Assembly (NCBI RefSeq): GCF_002101705.1
Contig: NZ_LQPC01000047.1
Span: 372,001-436,000, forward strand
From: Mycolicibacterium iranicum
GTDB taxonomy: Bacteria; Actinomycetota; Actinomycetes; Mycobacteriales; Mycobacteriaceae
DNA length: 64,000 nucleotides
Direction of reading: 5' to 3'
Part shown: one piece after another, positions 25,772-34,817 of the stretch
Layout of the letters: the number at the start of each line of letters is the position of its first letter
Numbering within the stretch: the stretch's first letter is position 1
Position numbers and translations under genes: made by a program
Notes under the pieces: generated by a model
Told to the model about the DNA's origin: nothing
Databases searched by the model: none
Seen by the model: only the letters and a program-made list of their open reading frames with translations

Positions 25772-25803
25772 ACACGGGGGTGGCGGCGTCGCACTCTAGA
25801 GGA

Positions 25804-26796
25804 ATGAACGGTTCCTATCCCGATTACGAGACGCTCCGTTCGGCGCTGTCCCTGGCGAATCGCGCGCCGTCGGTCCATAACTCCCAGCCGTGGCAATGGC
25901 GATTGGGTGATTCCAGTGTGCATCTGTACGCGAATCCGGATCTGCAACTGTCCCACACCGATCCGGATGCTCGCGATCTGATGCTCAGCTGCGGAGCCGT
26001 CCTCAACCATTGCGTGGTCGCATTGGCGGCGCTGGGCTGGCAATCAAAGGTCCATCGGTTCCCCAACCCTGCGGAGCCCGACCACCTTGCCGCGGTGGAG
26101 TTGTACCGCTATCCCGCTGCCGAACTCGACGTCACGCTTGCCGCTGCGATCCCGCGTCGCCGTACCGACCGCCGCCACTACAGTTCGTGGCCGGTCCCTC
26201 GCGGGGACATCGCGCTGATGGGTGCCAGAGCCGCACGTGCCGGGGTCACACTGCGGCGTGTCGACGACATCGCCGGACTCACCCGGCTTGTCAACGAGGC
26301 CGCCGCGCGGCACGGGTCGGATCAGGGCTACCTCGCCGAACTAGCCGCGTGGAGTGGCCGGTACGCATCCACCGCCGGGGTTCCGGCGAGGAGTGTGCCC
26401 GGTTCTCATTCGACGGGGCCGATTCCGTTGCGAGCGTTCGCCGGTGGCGTCCTGCCTCAGACGCCGGACACTGCGGCCGCCGAGGACAATGCAACGGTGC
26501 TGGCGCTGGGCACGATCGGGGACGACCGGCTGTCGTGGCTGCGGGCGGGGGAGGCGACGAGCATCGTTCTGCTGACCGCCACGGCGCTTGGGCTGGCGAG
26601 CTGCCCCATCACTGAGCCTCTCGAGATCGCAGAGACGCGGGAGGCCGTCCGACGCGAGGTGTTCGGAGCCGACGGGTATCCGCAGATGTTGCTGCGCATC
26701 GGCTGGGCGCCGCTCAACGCGGACCCGCTGCCTTCCACGCCGCGCCGCGATATCGCAGATGTGGTGGTCCGGCTGGATGGTTCGCCGATGAGCTAG
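25804..26796 (+). CDS. Acg-family NAD(P)H nitroreductase-like protein (first copy)
   Basis: 330 residues from the ATG at 25804. The Acg hallmark RAPSVHNSQPWQWRL (about 19-33) with the flavin-binding arginine/serine region, RRRTDRRHYSSWPVP, and a C-terminal WAPLNADPLPSTPRRDIADVV are conserved. In M. tuberculosis such proteins (Acg, Rv3131, Rv3127) belong to the DosR regulon and may sequester FMN rather than reduce nitro groups. It converges with devR (4-bp overlap). A second member lies at 28286-29281. Confidence 0.85.
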   Translation: MNGSYPDYETLRSALSLANRAPSVHNSQPWQWRLGDSSVHLYANPDLQLSHTDPDARDLMLSCGAVLNHCVVALAALGWQSKVHRFPNPAEPDHLAAVELYRYPAAELDVTLAAAIPRRRTDRRHYSSWPVPRGDIALMGARAARAGVTLRRVDDIAGLTRLVNEAAARHGSDQGYLAELAAWSGRYASTAGVPARSVPGSHSTGPIPLRAFAGGVLPQTPDTAAAEDNATVLALGTIGDDRLSWLRAGEATSIVLLTATALGLASCPITEPLEIAETREAVRREVFGADGYPQMLLRIGWAPLNADPLPSTPRRDIADVVVRLDGSPMS

Positions 26797-27437
26797 TCGC
26801 GCCGGCGGCTTCGGTCGAGCTTCGACACGAATGCTGCCGCCTGCGTGCGACGTTCCATGCCGAGCTTTGAAAGCAGCCGCGACACATAGTTTTTGACCGT
26901 CTTCTCGGCGAGGAACATGCGGGCGGCGATCTGCTTGTTGGTCAGACCCTCGCCGACCAGATCGAGCAGCACCTTTTCTTGATCGGTCAGACCGGACAGC
27001 GGATCAGAGGGTTGGCCTTCCCCGCGCAGCTTGGACATCAGGGCCGCGGCGGCGCGATTGTCCAGCAGCGATCGTCCCGCCCCGACCTCTTTGATGGCGC
27101 TTGCCAGCTCCATGCCTTTGATGTCCTTGACCACGTACCCGCTGGCGCCGGCAAGGATCGCGTCGAGCATCGCTTCATCCGACGTGAACGACGTCAGCAT
27201 CAGACACCTCAGGTCGGGCAGCCGGGACAGCAGGTCGCGGCACAGTTCGATGCCGTTGCCGTCCGGCAGCCGGACGTCGAGTACCGCGACATCAGGCGCA
27301 AGCGCCGGGATTCGCGCCATAGCCTCGGCAACGGACCCCGCCTCACCCACGACGTCGAGGTCGGGATCGGTGCCCAGGAGGTCGATCAGGCCTCGCCGGA
27401 CCACTTCGTGGTCGTCTACCAGGAAAACCTTCACCAT
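26793..27437 (-). CDS. devR: dormancy response regulator DevR (DosR)
   Basis: 214 residues, near-identical in many stretches to M. tuberculosis DevR as I remember it: VKVFLVDDHEVVRRGL, phosphoacceptor Asp54 in AVLDVRLPDGNGIEL, Lys104 in YVVKDIKGMEL, and the NarL-type HTH TNKQIAARMFLAEKTVKNYV. The activator of the hypoxia/NO dormancy regulon. It lies 33 bp downstream of the USP gene in the order nitroreductase-USP-devR, and devS is not cotranscribed, unlike in M. tuberculosis where devR-devS are adjacent in one operon. Confidence 0.95.
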   Translation of the reverse strand: MVKVFLVDDHEVVRRGLIDLLGTDPDLDVVGEAGSVAEAMARIPALAPDVAVLDVRLPDGNGIELCRDLLSRLPDLRCLMLTSFTSDEAMLDAILAGASGYVVKDIKGMELASAIKEVGAGRSLLDNRAAAALMSKLRGEGQPSDPLSGLTDQEKVLLDLVGEGLTNKQIAARMFLAEKTVKNYVSRLLSKLGMERRTQAAAFVSKLDRSRRRD

Positions 27438-27470
27438 GTTGGAACGTCCTACCTATACGGATGTGCACCG

Positions 27471-28292
27471 TCACAGTGCGTTGGGCGGTTCACACACCAG
27501 TATCGAACAATCCGTGTCGCGCAGTGCGGCATTGCCCGGCGCCCCGATGAGCGCCGCCACACCGCCTGGCCGGTCGCGTCCGATGACGACGAGCTGAACC
27601 GACTCGCCGTGGACGGTGAGATAGTTCAGCGTGTCGCCGTTGCCCACGGTGGTGATCTCCAGATTCGGGTAGCGGCGCCGCCATTCGGCCAGCCGGCGTT
27701 CCCACTGTGCCTCGAAATCGGGATAGGAGCGCGCGGGCGTCAGCACACGCACCGGGGCGTGTCGGCGGCGGGCTTCCTCGAGGCCGTGGTGGAGTACGGG
27801 GCTGTTCGCCGCACTTCCGGTGACCTCGATGACGACGGCACGGTCGTTACAGCGCTGCGGCCGGTGCGTCCTGACGATCGCGACCGGGCAGAGCGCGGAC
27901 GCCGACAGGGCGGCCGCCGTCGAGCCCATCGCGCCCCGGGTGGAATGCCGAAGGCCCCGCGCACCGATGCACAGCATCGCGGCCGATCGTGCCGCTTCGC
28001 GAAGAGTCTGGACAGGTCTGCCCTGCAGAATCTCCACTTCGATCTTGACCGAACGTCCGGTGGACTCAACCTCGGTCACTGCGTAGCGAATCGCCCTGTC
28101 TGCCGTGGACAGACGGCGCGCCTGTTCTTGCGGATCGAGGGTGACCCCGGCCTGATCGTCTACCACATACACCAGCCGCAGCGGGATATCGCGGTCCGCC
28201 GCCTGATCAATCGCCCACAGTGTCGCATCGATGGCAGCCGGGGAGCCGTCGATTCCGACGACGACATACGACCCCGACTGGCCTTCTAACAT
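27471..28292 (-). CDS. tandem universal stress protein (Rv3134c-like)
   Basis: 273 residues with two USP domains. The first has VVVGIDGSPAAIDATLWAI and the ATP-binding GARGLRHSTRGAMGSTAAAL; the second is degenerate (VIGRDRPGGVAALIGAPGNAAL, CSILVCEP). It occupies the position of Rv3134c directly before devR. Probably ATP-binding and part of the DosR regulon. The ATG overlaps the end of the nitroreductase gene by 7 bp. Confidence 0.88.
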   Translation of the reverse strand: MLEGQSGSYVVVGIDGSPAAIDATLWAIDQAADRDIPLRLVYVVDDQAGVTLDPQEQARRLSTADRAIRYAVTEVESTGRSVKIEVEILQGRPVQTLREAARSAAMLCIGARGLRHSTRGAMGSTAAALSASALCPVAIVRTHRPQRCNDRAVVIEVTGSAANSPVLHHGLEEARRRHAPVRVLTPARSYPDFEAQWERRLAEWRRRYPNLEITTVGNGDTLNYLTVHGESVQLVVIGRDRPGGVAALIGAPGNAALRDTDCSILVCEPPNAL

Positions 28293-29281
28293 GCTGTGCC
28301 CCTGTTTAGTTCAAAGACTTCACGAATCGGCCGACGCGGCGTGGGCGGCGGCGGGGCGGCCAGGGCAGGAGCGACGCCGACCCGCACGATCGCCTGCGGA
28401 ATCGCGGTGATGCCGACAAGCGACGCGACGATGTCGCGCCCGTGGGGGACTTCGGTGACGTGGGTGACCGTGCAGGTCGCCATTCCCGCCATCGTCGCGT
28501 CCAGCAGCACCGCCGACAGCGCCTCGCCGCAACGCAATACGCTTTCTCTGGAATCATCCTCGGTGGACAGCACCAGGATGCCCGCGCGATCGTCATCGAT
28601 GTCGCCACGCCGTTCCGGGTGGGCCTCGACGGGGAAGGTGCGCCCGACGTCCACTCGGTCGCTCTCGGCCGCCGAGATCAGCGCACTCCTGGGTATTCCG
28701 TCGTCGGCGACGAAATCAGCTGTCCACCAGAACAGTTCGGAGTGGTAGCGGGAGTCGTACATTCGAACCGCGTCTGCCAGATGGCACGCCTCGGCCAACG
28801 ATTCACGTGCATCGTCTGCAAGTGCGTCGGCTCGTACCGTGCCGCGCTGCGCGGTGTCGCCGAGTGCGGCGGCAAGTCCTTCCCAGTCTTGGGGAGCCGA
28901 CATCGGCATTCGATCGGTGCGACGCAACAGGATCGCGTCGGCACGTGTCTTCTGCTGCGTGGTCACCCGCGGCGCGGCGGTGATGTCGACACCGGCAACG
29001 TGTAGTGGGTTGTCCGGGTCAGGGAGGCGCCGAACGGAGGTGTCCCATCCGGCCGCGGCCATCGCCACCCGGAAGTGGTCCAGTACGGCCCCGCAGCTGA
29101 TCAAGGCTTCCCGACCGCTGCTGTCTGCCGCACGAACCATCCGTCTGGGGTCGGCGTACAGGTCGACGCCGTTGTCGTTGGCGACCCAACGCCACGGCTG
29201 GCTGTTGTGCAGGGACGGTGCCCTGCAGGCCACCTCAAGCGCATCCATGATCGTCTCGGCGGGCACACACGTGGCCGGCAT
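28286..29281 (-). CDS. Acg-family nitroreductase-like protein (Rv3131-like, second copy)
   Basis: 331 residues from the ATG at 29281, chosen for GGAGGT 3-4 nt upstream. Contains CRAPSLHNSQPWRWVAN (about 17-33), LLRRTDRMPMSAP and a C-terminal APALAAPPPPTPRRPIREVF. First gene of the nitroreductase-USP-devR operon. A candidate DosR box 53 bp upstream predicts positive feedback on devR. It shares all key motifs with the copy at 25804 but is clearly diverged from it. Confidence 0.85.
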   Translation of the reverse strand: MPATCVPAETIMDALEVACRAPSLHNSQPWRWVANDNGVDLYADPRRMVRAADSSGREALISCGAVLDHFRVAMAAAGWDTSVRRLPDPDNPLHVAGVDITAAPRVTTQQKTRADAILLRRTDRMPMSAPQDWEGLAAALGDTAQRGTVRADALADDARESLAEACHLADAVRMYDSRYHSELFWWTADFVADDGIPRSALISAAESDRVDVGRTFPVEAHPERRGDIDDDRAGILVLSTEDDSRESVLRCGEALSAVLLDATMAGMATCTVTHVTEVPHGRDIVASLVGITAIPQAIVRVGVAPALAAPPPPTPRRPIREVFELNRGTAC

Positions 29282-29333
29282 GCTGACCTCCGTTCGGTTC
29301 ACCAACGACACTGCTCGCCGCGGGCCATCGCCG

Positions 29334-29353
29334 ACAGGGCCAATGGTCCTCAA
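29334..29353 (-). promoter_or_regulatory. candidate DosR box between the devR operon and devS
   Basis: Minus strand TTGAGGACCATTGGCCCTGT matches the DosR consensus at 13 of 20 positions. It lies 53 bp from the nitroreductase start and 15 bp from the devS start, so it could act on both. Confidence 0.45.
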
Positions 29354-29367
29354 CCACTGCGGCTGTC

Positions 29368-31107
29368 GTGGGGCACCATGGTGTCGTGGCGCAGGACGGG
29401 GAACCCGGTGACGGAGAGCGTCCGCTGCGCGTCACGCTGTCGCAGCTGCGGTTGCGCGAACTGCTCGTCGAGGTGCAGGACCGGGTCGCGCAGATCATCA
29501 AGGGCAGAGATCGGTTCGATGGCCTGGTCGAGGCCATGCTGGTGGTCACCTCGGGTCTGGAGCTCGACGACACCCTTCGCTCGATCGTGCACAGCGCGAT
29601 TGACCTCGTTGACGCGCGATACGGTGCGCTCGGCGTGCGGGGCGCGGGCCATGAACTCGTCGAGTTCGTCCACGAGGGCATCGACGGGCCCACCGGGGAA
29701 CGCATCGGTCACCTGCCAGAGGGGCGCGGGGTGCTGGGAGTTTTGCTCGACGATCCCAAACCGATTCGGCTCGAAGACATCTCGACACACTCGCACTCGG
29801 TCGGTTTCCCGCCGAATCATCCGCCGATGCGGACGTTCCTCGGAGTGCCGGTACGCATCCGCGACGAGGTGTACGGGAACCTGTATCTCACCGACAAAGT
29901 CGGCGGAGTCCCGTTCAGCGACGACGACGAGGTCCTGGCCCAGGCGCTGGCCGCCGCCGCCGGAATCGCCATCGAGAACGCCCGACTCTATGAGCAGTCG
30001 CGCGCCCGTCAGTCCTGGATCGCCGCGACCCGCGACATCGGCACCGAGCTGTTGTCGGGGACCGATCCGGCTGGAGTCTTCCGGCTGGTCGCAGACAAGG
30101 CGCAGGAGCTCAGCGGGGCGGTGACCACGATCGTTGCGATCGCCGAGGATCCGAATCAAGTCCGCGCCGAGGTCGACAACCTCACGGTCATCGCCGCGGC
30201 GGGGGAGCCGATCGCCCCTGCGCCCTTGCTGATCCCTGTTGCCGGCACAGCGATCGGCGAGGCGTTCCTCGGACGAACTCCCGACAAGTTCGTGGGTTCC
30301 GACGTCGGCACCGGAACCGCGGCCCGCCCGGCGATGGTGCTTCCGCTGCGAGCGACCGACGTGGTGCCGGGGGTGCTGATTGTGCTGAGAAGCCCTGGCG
30401 GACAACCTTTTCGGGACGATGAGCTCGATATGATGGCGGCCTTCGCCGATCAGGCCGCACTGGCGTGGCAGCTGGCATGCGCTCAGTACCGAGTGCAGGA
30501 GCTGAGTCTGCTGGCCGACAGGGACCGCATCGCGCGCGACCTGCACGACCACGTAATCCAGCGGCTCTTCGCAGTGGGGCTATCGCTGCAGCGGGCCGTT
30601 GACGGTGCCAGATCCGACGAAGTGCAGCAACGACTCTCGGAGTACGTCGACGATCTTCAGGACGTCATCCAGGAAATTCGGACCGTGATCTTGAACCTGC
30701 ACGGCGGGTCATCGGGGATCACCAGGTTGCGGCAGCGCATCGATGAGGCCGTCGCGGCGTTTCAAGCGGCGGATGTGCGCACGTCGGTGCAGTACGTCGG
30801 TCCACTGTCGGTCGTGAACGCCCAGTTGGCAGACCACGCCGAGGCCGTCGTACGCGAAGCCGTCAGCAACGCCGTTCGCCATTGGGGTGCCACCGTAGTG
30901 ACGGTGACGGTGACCGTCGACGAAGACCTGTCGATCGACGTGACCGACAACGGCCGGGAAATCGAGACAGGTGTCACGGAAGGCGCCCTGGCCAACCTCG
31001 CCGGCCGAGCCGACAACGTGGGCGGCTCGTTTGCCGTCCACAGAGCGGCCGACGGAGGGACCAGGCTTCAGTGGCGTGTTTCGCTTCCGTCGAAAGAGGG
31101 GCTCTAG
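29368..31107 (+). CDS. devS: heme-type sensor histidine kinase DevS (DosS/DosT-like)
   Basis: 579 residues from a GTG at 29368 (a GTG at 29386 is possible). GAF-A (about 60-205) contains PPNHPPMRTFLGVPV with His151, equivalent to the heme-ligating His149 of DosS. GAF-B spans about 230-370. Dimerisation helix RDRIARDLHDHVIQRLFAVG has phosphoacceptor His393. ATPase N-box REAVSNAVRH and G-box TDNGRE follow. The second glycine box is weak (EGALANLAGRADN). It should sense O2/NO/redox and phosphorylate DevR. Divergent from the devR operon. Confidence 0.92.
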   Translation: MGHHGVVAQDGEPGDGERPLRVTLSQLRLRELLVEVQDRVAQIIKGRDRFDGLVEAMLVVTSGLELDDTLRSIVHSAIDLVDARYGALGVRGAGHELVEFVHEGIDGPTGERIGHLPEGRGVLGVLLDDPKPIRLEDISTHSHSVGFPPNHPPMRTFLGVPVRIRDEVYGNLYLTDKVGGVPFSDDDEVLAQALAAAAGIAIENARLYEQSRARQSWIAATRDIGTELLSGTDPAGVFRLVADKAQELSGAVTTIVAIAEDPNQVRAEVDNLTVIAAAGEPIAPAPLLIPVAGTAIGEAFLGRTPDKFVGSDVGTGTAARPAMVLPLRATDVVPGVLIVLRSPGGQPFRDDELDMMAAFADQAALAWQLACAQYRVQELSLLADRDRIARDLHDHVIQRLFAVGLSLQRAVDGARSDEVQQRLSEYVDDLQDVIQEIRTVILNLHGGSSGITRLRQRIDEAVAAFQAADVRTSVQYVGPLSVVNAQLADHAEAVVREAVSNAVRHWGATVVTVTVTVDEDLSIDVTDNGREIETGVTEGALANLAGRADNVGGSFAVHRAADGGTRLQWRVSLPSKEGL

Positions 31108-31241
31108 CTTTCGCTCTGCGGATATCTCGTTGCGTTGAACCAGCGTCAAGCAGTGATGTCCGCGCTGGTATCTGCGCATGACTGGTGACGGGAGCGCTTC
31201 GCCTTCGCAACGGTTGGATAACGCCGCTGCTGTCGCGAGGG

Positions 31242-31259
31242 AAAATTTCGAAGTTTTCG
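31242..31259. promoter_or_regulatory. near-palindrome upstream of the Pro/Gly repeat protein
   Basis: GAAAATTTCGAAGTTTTC is self-complementary except for one central pair. It lies 67 bp before the start codon, in an AT-rich patch of the 219-bp gap after devS; possible operator or promoter element. Confidence 0.3.
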
Positions 31260-31326
31260 GTTCAGTAAGCGGAGTAACTACACCGATGTAATTCGCTTGG
31301 CGCGGACGTAGAAAGACTGGGAGCAC

Positions 31327-32421
31327 ATGTCTCGGACGAAAAAGGGCATCGTCGTTGTCATGATGGGCAGCGCAGGATTGTTCTTGAGCGCCCCGCTGCT
31401 GGGCTCCGCGGCGAATGCGACACCCACCCGCGGTGGCGTACCGTGCGTCGGCATCCTCCAGCAAATCGTTTCCCGTCCCGGTGACATCCCGCAGGCGCTC
31501 AACGACACCGCGCGATCCTTCACCACGCCGGGTCAGCCGCGGCCGCCGGTCGTGGTTCCGCCCGCCAGCACCTCGATTCCCGCCGCGACCCCGCCAGTGC
31601 CCGGAACCCCGCCGGCGTCGATCGTCACGCCGTCGTCGGGTTCGACCCCGCCTGTGCCGCCCCGTCCCGGGACTCCGTTGACGTCATCTACCGGCGGCGG
31701 CACTCCGCCTGTTACTCCGGTGCCGGGGACCTCCGCCGGCGCACCAGTAGGTAGTCCCGGCGTTCCGACCCCACCGGTTCCGGGTGCGCCGGCGGGTGCT
31801 GCGGTGGGCGGTCCTGGAATTCCGACGCCACCCGCCCCGGGTGCGCCCGTGGTTACGCCGGTCGGCAATCCGGCAGTGCCGACGCCTCCCACTCCTGGTG
31901 TGCCCATCGTCGGCGACGGTGGCGCCGCGCTGCCGCCGCTTCCGCCCGCCCCGGGCGGCCCGGCCGCGATTCCCGCCGGTCTGGCATCACCTCCTGCACC
32001 CCCGGCGCCGGGTGCGCCGATCATTGGCGAGGCCGGTGCGGTGCCTCCGGTCGGTGGCTCTGCTTCTCCTCCCGGCATGTCAGGGGCTCCCGTCGCCGCG
32101 GCCGCCGGCGCATCGGGATCCGGTGGGTCCGGTGCCGGCGGCCCGGGTGGCGGCGCCCCCGGTCTTCCGGGCGCACCGGTCGAGGGTGCTGCCGGCGCGG
32201 TGCCTCCTCCTCCCGCGCCCGTCGCGCCGCTCGCGGCGTCGGCCGGCGACATTCCGCCGCCCCTTCCGGCTCCAGGTGCTCCGGTGGTCGGGGAGGCCGG
32301 TGTGGTGGCGCCTCCTGCTCCGGGTGGTCCTGGAGTGCCGGTGGTCGATGAGGCCGGTGTGGTGACGCCTCCTGCACCGGGTGGTCCCGGTGTGCCGTCG
32401 GGGAGCCGGGCGGCGTGGTGA
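31327..32421 (+). pseudogene. secreted Pro/Gly-rich repeat protein, 5' part of a frame-broken gene
   Basis: 364 codons. Residues 1-31 are a Sec signal peptide (VVVMMGSAGLFLSAPLLGSAANA, cleavage after ANA). The mature N-terminus GVPCVGILQQIVSRPGDIPQALNDTARS is non-repetitive and holds the only cysteine of this part. From about residue 75 it is a TPPxPGxPG repeat. The frame ends at 32421 because GGGTGAG, found in other repeat units, reads GGGGAG near 32400-32405 (one T missing). Restoring it joins this part to the frame ending at 34802, giving 1158 residues. Sequencing error, phase-variable site or true pseudogene are all possible. No known function; extended, extracellular. Confidence 0.75.
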
Positions 32422-32765
32422 CTCCTCCAGCTCCGGGTGGTCCTGGAGTGCCGGTGGTCGATGAGGCCGGTGTGGTGACGCCTCCTGCACCGGGTGGTCC
32501 CGGTGTGCCGGTGGTCGGGGAGGGCGGCGTGGTGACTCCTCCAGCTCCGGGTGGTCCTGGTGTGCCGGTGGTCGATGAGGCCGGTGTGGTGACGCCTCCT
32601 GCACCGGGTGGTCCCGGTGTGCCGGTGGTCGGGCCGGGCGGCGTGGTGACTCCTCCAGCTCCGGGTGGTCCTGGTGTGCCGGTGGTCGATGAGGCCGGTG
32701 TGGTGACGCCCCCCGCTCCCGGTGGTCCCGGTGTGCCCTCGGGTGAGCCGGGCGGCGTGGTGACG
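32276..32765 (+). repeat. 57-bp tandem repeats in the Pro/Gly protein gene (array 1)
   Basis: Repeating 19-codon unit GVVTPPAPGGPGVPVVDEA, alternating with variants ending in VVGEGG, VVGPGG or SGEPGG, so the higher-order period is often 114 bp. The frame break of the gene lies in this array. Confidence 0.85.
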
Positions 32766-34802
32766 CCTCCCGCGCCTGGCGCCCCGGGCTCGCCGGCCGT
32801 GAACACGATCGAAACCTTCTCTCCCCCAGTACCTCCCGCGCCGGGAACGCCGTCGTCGGGTTCAATCGAGACCTTTTCCCCTCCTGCGCCGCCGTCGCCG
32901 GGCGCGGGCACGAATTCGATCGTCGAGATCGCGACGCCGCCGCCTCCGGGTGTGCCAGGGATTCCCTCTGGAGGTTCGACGACTTTCACGACGCCGCCGA
33001 CACCGGAGATCACCCTCAACCCGGCCAATTCGGGCGTCGACATCGCCACCCCGCCCGGCCCCGGACTCCCGGGCGCTCCGTTGCAGGCATCGGCCAATGT
33101 CGCAACGCCGCCCGCTCCGGGTATTCCCGGTACGCCGGTGAATGCCTCGGTCGACGCCGCGATACCCGGCGGCCTCGACGTACCCGCCGCGCCGATCGAG
33201 CGATCGACGACCATCGCGACGCCTCCGACCCCCGGGGCGCCCGGCGCTCCGGCGAACGCCGCGATCGATCTGGCCACGCCGCCCGCACCAGGCGGTCCCG
33301 GCGCTCCACTCAATGCCGCGGTCGAGGTGCCGACTCCCGGCGCCCCCGGTGCTGCGGGTGTGCCGGTGGTGGATGAGGCGGGTGTTGTGACGCCTCCTGC
33401 TCCGGGTGGTCCTGGTGTTCCGTCGGGTGAGCCGGGCGGTGTGGTGACGCCTCCTGCGCCGGGTGCTGCGGGTGTGCCGGTGGTGGATGAGGCGGGTGTT
33501 GTGACGCCTCCTGCTCCGGGTGGTCCTGGTGTTCCGTCGGGTGAGCCGGGCGGTGTGGTGACGCCTCCTGCGCCGGGTGCACCCGGCGCACCGGTGATTG
33601 GTGACGCAGGTCTGGCGACGCCTCCGGGGCCGCCCGCTCCCGGCGCGCCGGTCATCGACGAGGCTGGACTTGTGGCTCCGGCCGTGCCGCCCGCCGAGGG
33701 CGCCCGTATCGATTCCTCCGCAGCGGCAGTGACGCCGCCGGGACCGCAGGCTGCCCCGGCTTTCGGTGACGCAGGCGCTGTAGGCGCAGGCGAAGGTGGC
33801 GGTGCAGGCGCGGGAGGCGGAGCTCCGGTCGAGGGAGCAGCCGGCGCCGTGGGCGCCGGGGAAGGCGCTACCCCAGGTGGTGCACCCCTCGCGGCCGCGA
33901 GCGGTACCGCCACAACCGACGCCGCAGGGGCCGGGGGTCCCGCAGCAGCGGCAGTCCCGGCGGACGGCCCTCCTGGCCCGCCAGCGCCGGGCGCGCCGAT
34001 CTTCGGCGAAGCCGGTGTGGTGACGCCGCCTGTTCCGCCGGTGCCCGGTGGTGGCGCGGGTGTGCCCGGGGGTGTGGTTTCGCCTCCGAGCCCGGGTGTC
34101 CCGGGTGGTGCCGAAGCGGTGCCTGCCGGTGTGGTGACGCCGCCTGTTCCGCCGGTGCCCGGTGGTGGCGCGGGTGTGCCCGGGGGTGTGGTTTCGCCCC
34201 CGACGCCGGGCGTCCCTGGTGGCGCCGCATCCGTACCGAGCGGCGCGTCCACGCCTCCGACCCCGCCGCTGCCTCCGGGGTCAACCAACACCTACATCAA
34301 TTACCCGGCCCCGCCGGTGCCGCCGACCCCACCGAACGGGACGAGCGTCAACGCCGGAACGCCCGGGTTGCCGATCCCGGGGACACCCGGCAACACGCTG
34401 ACGCTCACGGATCTGCTCACGCCCCCGGGTATGGCCCGGACTGTGCAAAATACGGCGTCGTCGGTCATGGGCATCACCCCGCCGGGAACTCCGCCGGTGC
34501 CCGGCGCCCCGGGTGCGGTGAACGTGGCTGTTCCCGGCCCGCCGAGCCCGCTCACCCCGCTGGCGGCGACAGGTCTGTCGAACCTGATCAACCCGCCGTC
34601 GCTGACCATTCCGTCGATCCCGGGTATGCCGATTCCGCTGCCGAACACCGTGCCGGTGCCGTCGGATCTGCTCTGTGTCGGCACGGATTGGTCTGCCTCG
34701 CAGGGTGATTCGGCCACTTCACCGCCGAGCGCCGATGCGCCCAGGCCGGTCGTTACGGGCCCGGCGGCCGGCCAAGGGCGCGACCGCTGGGACACCCGGT
34801 AG
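32415..34802 (+). pseudogene. Pro/Gly-rich repeat protein, 3' part of the same broken gene
   Basis: 795 codons in the frame that continues the repeats (MVTPPAPGGPGVPVVDEA...). About 700 residues consist of TPPxPGxPGxP units with 19- and 38-residue periods, broken by less regular stretches such as IETFSPPxPPxPG. The C-terminus NTASSVMG..LSNLINPPSLTIPSIPGMPIPLPNTV ends in SDLLCVGTDW, carrying the only cysteine. This mirrors PCVG at the N-terminus of the 5' part, and PGMARTVQNTASS resembles PGDIPQALNDTARS there. Translation could begin at the GTG at 32415, but it has no ribosome site or signal peptide, so independent expression is doubtful. Confidence 0.75.
33351..33578 (+). repeat. perfect 114-bp tandem duplication in the Pro/Gly protein gene
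   Basis: 33351-33464 and 33465-33578 are identical at every base, encoding the 38-residue unit twice. A further diverged 114-bp repeat lies at about 34011-34238. Identity at synonymous sites points to recent duplication or homogenisation. Confidence 0.9.
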
Positions 34803-34817
34803 GCCGCGCTGCGGAGG

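Noticed and set aside
32276..33578. CRISPR array
   Set aside because: The 57/114-bp repeats are in-frame coding units without unique spacers, and no cas genes are present.
32021..34291. 756-codon Gly/Pro/Thr-rich frame antisense to the repeat protein
   Set aside because: Repeats read open on both strands because of their composition. This one has no signal peptide or unique ends, while the plus-strand frame has both.
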